From positions 77,425 to 123,655 of the forward strand of contig DITN01000094.1 in assembly GCA_002422865.1 (NCBI GenBank): a DNA stretch of 46,231 nucleotides, given 5' to 3'. The notes beneath the pieces are model-generated. The model was not told the DNA's origin, made no database searches, and worked only from the letters and a program-made list of their open reading frames with translations. Each line of letters opens with the position of its first letter. Positions within the stretch are counted from its first letter, which is position 1. This document shows, piece by piece, positions 33,735 through 41,375 of the stretch. Source of the DNA: Bacteroidetes bacterium UBA6183. GTDB lineage: Bacteria > Bacteroidota > Bacteroidia > UKL13-3. Made by a program: the position numbers and the translations under genes.

Positions 33735-35267
33735 TTATAATTTCTCTATGTTTTTGAGGTAAATTTCAGCTTGGTTAATCAGCTTTTCTCTTTCATCAGG
33801 CTGCATTCTGTTTAACACATTGTACATCATACCAATTCTATTGTTCTTACCCAATAATGGTTGGTTACGTTCGTAAAAGTGCCAATACAAACTGTTAAAC
33901 GGACAAGCCTTATCGCCATATTTAACACTTTTGTTATAGTGGCAACTGCCGCAATAGTCACTCATTTTGTCAATATAATTAGCCGATGAAACGTAAGGCT
34001 TACTGCCTACAATTCCACCATCTGCAAACTGGCTCATGCCGCGTGTGTTGGTTATTTCAACCCACTGCAAAGCATCAATATAAATACCCAAATACCATTC
34101 GTCTAATTCTGTGGGATGTATACCAGCCAGCAAAGCAAAATTTCCGGTAACCATTAAACGTTGTATGTGGTGTGCATATGCATTATCTAAACTATTTTGC
34201 ACTGCGTGTTTGATACAGTTCATTTTGGTATCGGCATCCCAAAAGTAATGTGGTAGTTTGGTTTGATGATTAAAATAATTCATCGTTTCGTACTCGGGCA
34301 TTTTCCACCAATAAATACCACGCATGTATTCGCGCCAACCAATAATTTGCCTCACAAAACCTTCTATTTGTGGTAATGTAATTACAGACTGATTGTTTTG
34401 CCACGCCTTCACTGCTTCATGCACCACTTCAATCGGAGATATCAATTTAACATTTAACGCGAAGGATAATCGAGAGTGGAACAAATAGTTTTCTTTGGTG
34501 CTCATCGCATCCTGAAAATGCCCAAAATAAGGTAAACTCTCTTGTATAAAATATTTTAAAACACCGAGTGCGTCTTTTCTAGTAACAGGCCAGGTAAAAG
34601 CTTTTGGGTTGATATTACCAAAGTAAGCAGCACCACTTTTTTCAATGTCTTTTACTACTTCACTCACATCAATCTTTAACAAATTATGTTTGGGTGCAGC
34701 AGGTGTGCCTTTCCATTTTTTGCGGTTGTCTTCATCGTAATTCCACTTGCCACCTACTGGTTTTTCGCCATCCATTAAAATGTTGTAACGCTTGCGCATG
34801 GTCCTGTAAAAAGTTTCCATCAGTATTTGTTTTTTGCCATCAAACAAAACCTTTACATCATCGCGTGTGCTTAAAAAATGTGCGCTATCAAAAACGTTGG
34901 TTGGTATAGTAAGTTGCTTGCAAAACACTTGCAACTGCTGGTCTAATCTATACTCATCAGGTAACAGGTATTCAAGTTTTTCAATCTTATTTTGGTTGAT
35001 GAGTAATTGCAAATTTTCAACCAATGATTGTGTATTCTCTTTATCGTTAATTTTACAATAAATTACCTCATGCCCTAATTTCACTAGTTCTGAAGCAAAG
35101 TTTCGCATGGCAGCAAAAAAACCGGCAATTTTTTGAATGTGGTGTTTAACGTAATCAGTTTCTTGCCTCATTTCAAAAAGACAATACACCACATTTTTAT
35201 CAACTTCTTTAAACCAAGGATGGTTGTGGTTAAGTTGATCACCTAAAATTAAACGCAAAGTTTTCAT
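33735..35267 (-). CDS. Fe-S bacterial (6-4) photolyase (FeS-BCP/PhrB type cryptochrome)
   Basis: A 510-aa enzyme. The N-terminal half begins LRLILGDQLNHNHPWF, the FeS-BCP opening. The FAD domain contains GFVRQIIGWREYMRGIYWWK and AYAHHIQRLMVTGNFALL. Four cysteines, Cys351, Cys439, Cys442 (DYCGSCHY) and Cys455 (KACPFNSLYW), match the spacing of the 4Fe-4S ligands in Agrobacterium PhrB (350/438/441/454), and His365/366 match its active site. Family members repair (6-4) photoproducts using blue light with FAD and a lumazine antenna. It is the last gene of a tight operon with a flavin reductase (12 bp), an SDR and a membrane protein. Confidence 0.93.
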   Translation of the reverse strand: MKTLRLILGDQLNHNHPWFKEVDKNVVYCLFEMRQETDYVKHHIQKIAGFFAAMRNFASELVKLGHEVIYCKINDKENTQSLVENLQLLINQNKIEKLEYLLPDEYRLDQQLQVFCKQLTIPTNVFDSAHFLSTRDDVKVLFDGKKQILMETFYRTMRKRYNILMDGEKPVGGKWNYDEDNRKKWKGTPAAPKHNLLKIDVSEVVKDIEKSGAAYFGNINPKAFTWPVTRKDALGVLKYFIQESLPYFGHFQDAMSTKENYLFHSRLSFALNVKLISPIEVVHEAVKAWQNNQSVITLPQIEGFVRQIIGWREYMRGIYWWKMPEYETMNYFNHQTKLPHYFWDADTKMNCIKHAVQNSLDNAYAHHIQRLMVTGNFALLAGIHPTELDEWYLGIYIDALQWVEITNTRGMSQFADGGIVGSKPYVSSANYIDKMSDYCGSCHYNKSVKYGDKACPFNSLYWHFYERNQPLLGKNNRIGMMYNVLNRMQPDEREKLINQAEIYLKNIEKL

Positions 35268-35279
35268 GCTTCAACCAGA

Positions 35280-35906
35280 CTATTTTAAGATGTTGCCATC
35301 TGGTTTTGCATAAGGTAACTCAGCAACTTTTTCAACCCTGTAATAAGTTTCTAAGCCATTAACACCAATGGCTTCTGCTTGTTGCAGTTGCACAATGTTC
35401 GATTCGTTCAGGTAATTGTTCTCCAAAATAATTTCTTGAATTTCGCCTATCATCAAAATGGTGCCGTTTATTTTTATGTGTTGCTCTTCAACAAAACGCA
35501 AACCAATTTTCACCTTACTTTCTTTTACGTAAGGAGCTTTTAGTGTTGATGTAAATTCGGGAGTTAACCCTGTAGCCGCAAATTCCGAATCCTCATACCT
35601 GGCAGAGGTTTGATGCGCTTGTTTATATATTTTTTCGTTTACCTGATTGATGGTAAAGTACCCGGTGTCTTTTATATTTTGATAAGTACCTCTTGGCATG
35701 GTAACCGGACGCATAATAAACCCCATATAAGGAGGGTGTGCGCCTATGTGTATTACAGAATTAAAGATGGCCAAATTGGTTTCACCACTGCTGTTATTGG
35801 TGCCAATTAAATTCGCAGCACGAATACCCGGTAACGAATTGATTAAATTGGTACGTGGTTGTTTCTCCATTTGGAGAATGTCGTTTAACGTAAATATCGT
35901 TTTCAT
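35280..35906 (-). CDS. Flavin reductase-like FMN-binding protein
   Basis: A 208-aa split-barrel flavoprotein: RAANLIGTNNSSGETNLAIF, GFIMRPVTMPRGTYQNIKDT, GYFTINQVNEKIYKQAHQTS and the dimer-forming end. This is the FMN-binding family that uses NAD(P)H to reduce flavins or carries FMN. It sits 12 bp upstream of the photolyase gene and 26 bp downstream of the SDR gene, suggesting it supplies reduced flavin or keeps the photolyase FAD reduced. That role is inferred from context. Confidence 0.88.
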   Translation of the reverse strand: MKTIFTLNDILQMEKQPRTNLINSLPGIRAANLIGTNNSSGETNLAIFNSVIHIGAHPPYMGFIMRPVTMPRGTYQNIKDTGYFTINQVNEKIYKQAHQTSARYEDSEFAATGLTPEFTSTLKAPYVKESKVKIGLRFVEEQHIKINGTILMIGEIQEIILENNYLNESNIVQLQQAEAIGVNGLETYYRVEKVAELPYAKPDGNILK

Positions 35907-35932
35907 GTATGATTTTTCCGGGTTAGGTGGTA

Positions 35933-36619
35933 TTATCTCAATGCACTCATACCACCATCAACACTAATAATTTGGCCGGTTACCCAGCTGGCATTTAGCA
36001 AGTACAAAACTGCATTTGCTATATCATCAGGTTGACCAATTTTTTTGAGTGGATGACGTTCTTCGGCACTTTTAAGTTTCGCTTCTGCATTAATTAATTT
36101 ATCAGCAAGCGGAGTGTTGGTTAATGAAGGCGCAACAGCGTTTACTCTAATTTTTGGGGCAAACTCAGCAGCTAAACTTCTGGTTAAACCTTCTACCGCT
36201 CCTTTGGCTGCAGCAATACTAGCATGAAAAGCCATTCCAGTTTGAACAGCTACGGTACTGAACAAAACAATATTTGGATTTTCTGCTTGCTGCAACCGGG
36301 GTAAAAAATGTTTGATTGTTTTTACCGCGCCTAAAAAGTTAATGTTCCACTCATTTGAGTAATCTTCGGCACGTAAGGAGCGAAAAGGCTTTAGGTTGAT
36401 GGTCCCCGGACAATAAATTAATCCATCAATAGGTGCGTCTAATACGGGATAAATGGGATTTTCTTCACTAATATCGACAGAGTAATAAGTGGTATTAGGT
36501 AAAGTGGTTAAACCTTTTTCACTTCTGCTAAGTGCAGTAATTTGATTAGATGCACTTAACTTTTTTGCCAACTCAAAACCAATACCGCTACTTGCGCCAA
36601 CTATTAAATAATGTTTCAT
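35933..36619 (-). CDS. Short-chain dehydrogenase/reductase lacking the catalytic tyrosine
   Basis: A 228-aa SDR. The nucleotide-binding GASSGIG is at 8-14 and the usual NNAG is CPGT (70-73). The active-site Ser region is VLFSTVAVQTG (Ser121) and the lysine is Lys139 in HASIAAAKGAVEGLTRSLAA. The tyrosine of YxxxK should be at 135 but is Ile, with His132 nearby. C-terminal motifs (IRVNAVAPSLTNTPLADKL; ASWVTGQIISVDGG) are normal. So it folds as an SDR and probably binds NAD(P), but ordinary reductase chemistry is doubtful. It lies in the photolyase operon between the membrane protein (31 bp) and flavin reductase (26 bp). Confidence 0.9.
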   Translation of the reverse strand: MKHYLIVGASSGIGFELAKKLSASNQITALSRSEKGLTTLPNTTYYSVDISEENPIYPVLDAPIDGLIYCPGTINLKPFRSLRAEDYSNEWNINFLGAVKTIKHFLPRLQQAENPNIVLFSTVAVQTGMAFHASIAAAKGAVEGLTRSLAAEFAPKIRVNAVAPSLTNTPLADKLINAEAKLKSAEERHPLKKIGQPDDIANAVLYLLNASWVTGQIISVDGGMSALR

Positions 36620-36650
36620 ATCTAAACAAACAACCTAAATGCCAAAAGGT

Positions 36651-37511
36651 TTATTTGGCAAAATGATTGAGGTAAATAATTACTAAAGAAAACAAGCTCA
36701 TACAAACTGTATTGATGATAACAAATAAACGCGTAAAGGTATAATTGGCCACCAAGGGTTGAAGTTTGATGTTTTTACGCCACCAAAAAAAGTAGGCCGC
36801 TATTGGTGATAAGAACAATAAAAACAAATAGAAATGAAACAGGTGTTTGGTGTTGTAAAAATGTAACCCCATAAACGAAACTGCTACTAAAAACATTACT
36901 AAACTTAAAGTAAAAGTACCTTTAATACCAAGACGTAAGCTCATGGTTAAATCACCTATTTTTGCATCTTCGGCTTGGGTGTACATTTGTATTAACGGGT
37001 AAATAAATCCTACAAAAAAAGCACAAGCTTGCAGCGCAAATACATTGGTTATTAACATTATTTTTCCTGTAGCATATTGTGTAAGTGCAAACAGCAAAAC
37101 ACCTTGTAAAGCCATGGTTAAGAGCCACGAAATAATGGCATATTTTTTTAACCTGATTGGGTTGCTATTATGCAACTTAGACAATAATAGATAGGTGAGC
37201 ACGCCCACTCCAACCTCAAGTGATAAAATAATTGCAGATAAAATTACAGCTAATCCATCCATTGCTGTACTGGTTTTAAAAAGCTTTTTAGCCTGCTCAG
37301 TTTTTGCAATATCGCATTTGGAGAGCTGCATGTTGGCATAATTAACTTGCATTTGAATCGATGGGTGAACCATTACAAACATTACCACAAAAAAGAACGC
37401 GGTACGTATCCAGTTTATGTCATGGGCTTGACTAACTGCAAATAGAAATATGGGTAAATAAATAAGCGAGACTAAGAGATTTGTTTGCTGCAAATGGTTG
37501 TTGTTATCCAT
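36651..37511 (-). CDS. Polytopic membrane protein, possibly UbiA-like
   Basis: A 286-aa protein with about eight or nine hydrophobic segments (for example LLVSLIYLPIFLFAVSQA, FFFVVMFVMVHPSI, AVILSAIILSLEV, GVLLFALTQYA, LSLVMFLVAVSFMG, FYLFLLFLSPIAAYFFWW, LFVIINTVCMSLFSLVII). The topology and the HPSIQMQVNYANMQLSKCD stretch after the second segment recall the UbiA prenyltransferase position NDxxDxxxD, but the aspartates are mostly missing, so this is weak. First gene of the photolyase operon. Its role is unknown; it could make or hold a membrane chromophore or isoprenoid. Confidence 0.65.
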   Translation of the reverse strand: MDNNNHLQQTNLLVSLIYLPIFLFAVSQAHDINWIRTAFFFVVMFVMVHPSIQMQVNYANMQLSKCDIAKTEQAKKLFKTSTAMDGLAVILSAIILSLEVGVGVLTYLLLSKLHNSNPIRLKKYAIISWLLTMALQGVLLFALTQYATGKIMLITNVFALQACAFFVGFIYPLIQMYTQAEDAKIGDLTMSLRLGIKGTFTLSLVMFLVAVSFMGLHFYNTKHLFHFYLFLLFLSPIAAYFFWWRKNIKLQPLVANYTFTRLFVIINTVCMSLFSLVIIYLNHFAK

Positions 37512-37515
37512 GGTG

Positions 37516-37523
37516 CAAATTAA
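37516..37523 (-). promoter_or_regulatory. Putative -7 box of the photolyase operon
   Basis: On the minus strand TTAATTTG (one mismatch to TAnnTTTG) is followed by CACC and the ATG at 37511. No light-responsive operator is recognised around it. Confidence 0.4.
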
Positions 37524-37579
37524 ACGAGTAAATACATTTAAGAAAATTTTATTAATCGACAGAAAACCTTGGTATTTAG

Positions 37580-37587
37580 TATATTTG
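37580..37587 (+). promoter_or_regulatory. Putative -7 box of the two-component operon
   Basis: TATATTTG is an exact TAnnTTTG match 100 bp before the response regulator ATG. The expected -33 TTG is absent. The long leader contains a small hairpin (ACGCT/AGCGT at ~37644-37656) followed by five T's, which could attenuate the operon. Confidence 0.35.
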
Positions 37588-37687
37588 ATAAGTTTGTTAG
37601 GAAAATATTAAGTCTTAAAACTTTGCCTAACACCCGCGAGGTAACGCTAGCAGCGTGTTTTTAAATAAATTTGTTAAAAACCTGATT

Positions 37688-38392
37688 ATGGAAAAGCCAC
37701 ATATACTTATTGTTGAAGATGAGCAAGCCTTGGGCATATTGCTTAAAGAGAACCTAAAAGCAAAAGGATTTACGGTTAAGTTATGCAAAGATGGTGTTGA
37801 TGGTTGGAATACTTTTAAAACAGAGCGTTTTGACTTATGTATACTTGATGTAAATATGCCAAAGATGAACGGATTTGAATTGGCCCAACACATCAGAGAA
37901 AAAAATGAGGTAGTTCCCATTATATTTTTAACAGCAAACTCAGCTCAAGACGATAAAATAAAGGGTTTTGATTATGGCGCTGATGAGTATATAACCAAAC
38001 CATTTAATTTGGATGAATTAGTTGCTCGGATGAAAGCCATTTTAAAACGCACGCAATATGCTCCTCAGCAAGTGGCTAGTGCTGATGAGGTTTTTGAAGT
38101 AGGAGGCCTAGTATTGGATTTTACTAACCATAACCTGAAAGTATTAGATGCTGATAAACGTATTAGTACTACTGAGGCACAATTGCTTAAATTGTTTATC
38201 AGCAATAAAAACAATTTGTTAAGCCGTAACGCTATTTTATTAAACGTTTGGGGGCGTGATGATTACTACACAGCGCGTAATTTGGACGTATATATCAACA
38301 AACTTAGAAAACTGATTAAAGAAGACGAAACCATTGAAATAGTGAATATTCACGGTGCAGGCTTTAAATTGGCAGAAAATTCTACTACATAA
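37688..38392 (+). CDS. OmpR/PhoB-family response regulator
   Basis: A 234-aa regulator. The receiver domain (~5-118) has the acidic pair Glu10-Asp11, phospho-acceptor Asp54 (LCILDVNMPKMNG), Thr82 (FLTAN) and Lys104 (YITKPF). The C-terminal winged helix (~135-230) shows STTEAQLLKLFISNK, NAILLNVWGRDDYYTARNLD and KLRKLIKEDETIEI. ATG 37688 is chosen; the upstream start at 37655 would add an unrelated stretch. Co-transcribed with the sensor kinase beginning 3 bp downstream, so this is a cognate pair; targets are unknown. Confidence 0.93.
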   Translation: MEKPHILIVEDEQALGILLKENLKAKGFTVKLCKDGVDGWNTFKTERFDLCILDVNMPKMNGFELAQHIREKNEVVPIIFLTANSAQDDKIKGFDYGADEYITKPFNLDELVARMKAILKRTQYAPQQVASADEVFEVGGLVLDFTNHNLKVLDADKRISTTEAQLLKLFISNKNNLLSRNAILLNVWGRDDYYTARNLDVYINKLRKLIKEDETIEIVNIHGAGFKLAENSTT

Positions 38393-38395
38393 ACC

Positions 38396-40429
38396 GTGTT
38401 TCGTTTCATCTTAATAATTGTATTTGGCTGTTGTATGTTGTTTGCTAAGGCCCAGCAGCAGCAAATAGATAGTTTAACGCTTGCTATACAACAAGCTGAT
38501 GAAACTAAACAAAGTGAATTAAAATTCAAATTATCCCAAATTTATGCCAACTCAAATCCTGCTAAGTCTATTGATTTGGCTCAACAAGCTTTAGAAAAAT
38601 CAACTAACAAAACAGAGCTTATTCAAATTAACCAACATTTAGGTGGTTTGTATTACCGCACCGGTAACATGGTTAAAGCCATTGATAGTTACCGTAATGC
38701 TTTACAGATAAGTGTAGAAAGTGGTAATGAAACGAGTACGGCAAAAACTCAAACAGCGCTTGGAAGCACTTATTTTATTACCGGAAATTTAAGTGAGTCG
38801 TTAAATAATTACTTGCAAGCACTAAGGTTTTATGAAGTGCAAAACGATAAAACTAGTATCGTAAACGTGCTAAGTGGTTTATCGGCTATTTACACCAAAC
38901 AAAATAACTTCAGCAAAGCGTTGGAGTATAATTTAAAGGCTACAAGTATTTATGAGGCATCAAGTGATAAGTTTAAAACCTTGATGAGTTATGATCAAGT
39001 AGGTAATCTTTATTTAAAGCAAGGCAACTACACAAAAGCCAAAGAATACTATAACCGCTCGTTAAAATTACATAACGAATTAAATAATAAAGCTGGCGAG
39101 GCATCTACACGTATTCAGCTGGGCAATATTAGTTACGAATCTAAAAATTATGACGAAGCAGTTGCTCAGTACCAGCGGTCGCTCATTATATCTAAACAAC
39201 TAAACATGTTGCCTTTACAAGCTGCTAATTATAATGGTTTAGCCCAAACATATGAGCAACAAAAACTATACGATAAAGCTATTTTTTCAGCCAAACAAGC
39301 CGAACAAATTTCTAAATCATCAAACCTTAAAATTGAGTTGGAATTGGCTTACGAAACCTTATCACGACTTTATAAATTAACTAGTAAGTTAGATAAAGCT
39401 ACCACTTTTGAAAACTTAAGTAGAGAAATAAAGGACTCGTTGTACAATGACAGCACATTGGCGCAGTTGGCAGACTTGCAGCTTCGTTACGAGGGTGAGA
39501 AGAACCAAAAAAAAATTGAACTGCAGCAGAAAGAACAAGAGATTTTGGCATCTGAATTATTGCGGGAGCGACAAACCAAAAATTATATAGCCATTCTTTT
39601 ATTGCTTGTTTTAGTTGGGTTAAGTGTGTTTATTTATTTGTATACCCAAAATAAAAAAATTGCAAAAAGTTTAGCGCAACAAAAAAGAGAATTAGAGCAA
39701 ACCGCCATTGCCGTTACCAAGCAAAAGGAAGAGCTCGGACAATTGAATACAGTGAAGGATAGGTTCTTTTCTATCATCTCCCATGATTTAAGGAATAACC
39801 TGACTACCATGAAACTCTATTTTGATTTGGTGGGAAACAAAGCCTATACACCTGATGAGGATACCAGTGAGCTTACTGTGCAAATATCCTCATCTGTAGA
39901 AAATACTATTGATTTGCTAGAGAATTTATTGGTTTGGGCACAAGCACAAATAAAGGGAATTGAAGCCAAACCACAGATGTTAAATATACATCAAATGGTT
40001 GAATCCAACTTTGGTTTATTAGGAGGAAGTGCTCACCAAAAAGGAATTCATCTAATAAATCAATCACCACTAACCCACACTGCTTTTGCTGATGAAGACA
40101 TGATTAATTTGGTACTGCGTAACTTAGTATCTAACGCAATTAAATTTACTAACACAGGAGGAAGTATCACCGTTTCATCAACCCAAAACGAAACCGAGGT
40201 GAAAATTTTTGTAACAGATACAGGTGTGGGCATTAGTAAAGCAGCGAGTGAAAAACTATTTACTAAAAATATTAATCCAACAACTTTAGGTACAGCCAAC
40301 GAAAAAGGTACCGGATTGGGTCTGCTGTTATGTAAGGAGTTTGTTGAACAAAACAAGGGAACTATTGGTGTGAGCAGTGTGGAGGGGAAGGGTAGTATCT
40401 TTGAAATTACTTTACCGGTAAGTATTTAA
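38396..40429 (+). CDS. TPR-containing sensor histidine kinase
   Basis: A 677-aa membrane kinase. The GTG start at 38396 is required to give the signal peptide (FRFILIIVFGCCMLFAKAQ); the first internal ATG falls inside it. Residues ~25-340 hold about six to seven TPR units in the periplasm (for example YYRTGNMVKAIDSYRNALQI), then a coiled region. The membrane helix is 397-418. HisKA has His463 in ISHDLRNNLT, and HATPase_c shows NAIKF, DTGVGI and GTGLGLLLC. A periplasmic TPR sensor with a cytoplasmic kinase is a Bacteroidota arrangement. It is coupled to the downstream TPR gene by TAATG. Confidence 0.93.
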   Translation: MFRFILIIVFGCCMLFAKAQQQQIDSLTLAIQQADETKQSELKFKLSQIYANSNPAKSIDLAQQALEKSTNKTELIQINQHLGGLYYRTGNMVKAIDSYRNALQISVESGNETSTAKTQTALGSTYFITGNLSESLNNYLQALRFYEVQNDKTSIVNVLSGLSAIYTKQNNFSKALEYNLKATSIYEASSDKFKTLMSYDQVGNLYLKQGNYTKAKEYYNRSLKLHNELNNKAGEASTRIQLGNISYESKNYDEAVAQYQRSLIISKQLNMLPLQAANYNGLAQTYEQQKLYDKAIFSAKQAEQISKSSNLKIELELAYETLSRLYKLTSKLDKATTFENLSREIKDSLYNDSTLAQLADLQLRYEGEKNQKKIELQQKEQEILASELLRERQTKNYIAILLLLVLVGLSVFIYLYTQNKKIAKSLAQQKRELEQTAIAVTKQKEELGQLNTVKDRFFSIISHDLRNNLTTMKLYFDLVGNKAYTPDEDTSELTVQISSSVENTIDLLENLLVWAQAQIKGIEAKPQMLNIHQMVESNFGLLGGSAHQKGIHLINQSPLTHTAFADEDMINLVLRNLVSNAIKFTNTGGSITVSSTQNETEVKIFVTDTGVGISKAASEKLFTKNINPTTLGTANEKGTGLGLLLCKEFVEQNKGTIGVSSVEGKGSIFEITLPVSI

Positions 40430-41337
40430 TGAACAAATTTATAAATCTTATTGCGTTTTTTTTGTTTTGGTTACACGTGCAAGCGCAAGATACTTTGAGC
40501 ATTTGCAGCAATTTGTATGCTCAAAAAATCTATGCAAAAGTTGCTGTTTTACTTGATGATTATGTAAAGTCTCATCCCCAAGATTCAGTTGCATTAGAGT
40601 TATGCGGAGATGCTTATTATGAAATGAACTTGTTTGGTAATGCAGCTCAACGCTATTCAGAAGCTTTATTTATTACGAAGCATAATAAGCGCATTTATAA
40701 AAAGCGAGCGCTGAGTTATTATTATGCCAACGAATTTAAATCGGCAAGATACGAGTGGGAAGATGTGTGCCGCATGTTACCAGATGACAAAACGCATTGG
40801 TATTATTTAGGACTTACATACCAACAAATTGGCAACTATCAAGATGGAATTGACGCATTATCGCAGGCTATAAAAATTGATTCGACATTCGTATTGGCGT
40901 TACAGGCAAGAGGGAATTTATATTTAAAAACGCAGCAGTATTATTTGGCTTTAGGTGATATAGATAGCTCTCTAAAAATTACCCAATACTACGAACCACA
41001 ATTTATAAACAGAGGTTTAGCTTTAATTGGGTTGAAACGTTTTAAGGAGGCCGAACAAATTTATGAGCGAATTATTCAGCGTAACGGAAAAAACGTTCAT
41101 GCTTGGTTTGGTTTAGGTAATGTGTACCAATCATCTCGTAATTATGCCAAGGCTATTGATGCTTATGAAGTTTGTATCGCATTACGTCCAGATTTTGAAT
41201 TGGCCTACTTTAAACGTGGTTTGAGTAAATTAGAAATTAATCAGCAAGAGCGGGGATGTGAAGACTTACAGGAGGCATTGAATTTGGGCTATGAAGAAGC
41301 ATTGATGTACCTGAAAAAGTTTTGTGGTAGAGAATGA
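40429..41337 (+). CDS. Exported TPR protein coupled to the histidine kinase
   Basis: A 302-aa protein with a signal peptide (IAFFLFWLHVQAQ) and about six TPR units (for example ALELCGDAYYEMNLFGNAAQ; HWYYLGLTYQQIGNYQDGID; HAWFGLGNVYQSSRNYAKAI). It is predicted to be periplasmic. The ATG shares a base with the kinase stop (TAATG), so it is made in ratio with the kinase. It probably binds the periplasmic TPR region of that kinase or its ligand, which is inferred. A strong terminator follows. Confidence 0.85.
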   Translation: MNKFINLIAFFLFWLHVQAQDTLSICSNLYAQKIYAKVAVLLDDYVKSHPQDSVALELCGDAYYEMNLFGNAAQRYSEALFITKHNKRIYKKRALSYYYANEFKSARYEWEDVCRMLPDDKTHWYYLGLTYQQIGNYQDGIDALSQAIKIDSTFVLALQARGNLYLKTQQYYLALGDIDSSLKITQYYEPQFINRGLALIGLKRFKEAEQIYERIIQRNGKNVHAWFGLGNVYQSSRNYAKAIDAYEVCIALRPDFELAYFKRGLSKLEINQQERGCEDLQEALNLGYEEALMYLKKFCGRE

Positions 41338-41345
41338 TATTAAAC

Positions 41346-41374
41346 AAAATGGCTCCAAGTATTGGAGCCATTTT
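41346..41374. terminator. Bidirectional terminator
   Basis: A perfect 13-bp stem (41346-41358 with 41362-41374) with a GTA triloop, flanked by A and T tracts, sits between convergent genes ending at 41337 and 41376. Confidence 0.85.
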
Positions 41375-41375
41375 A

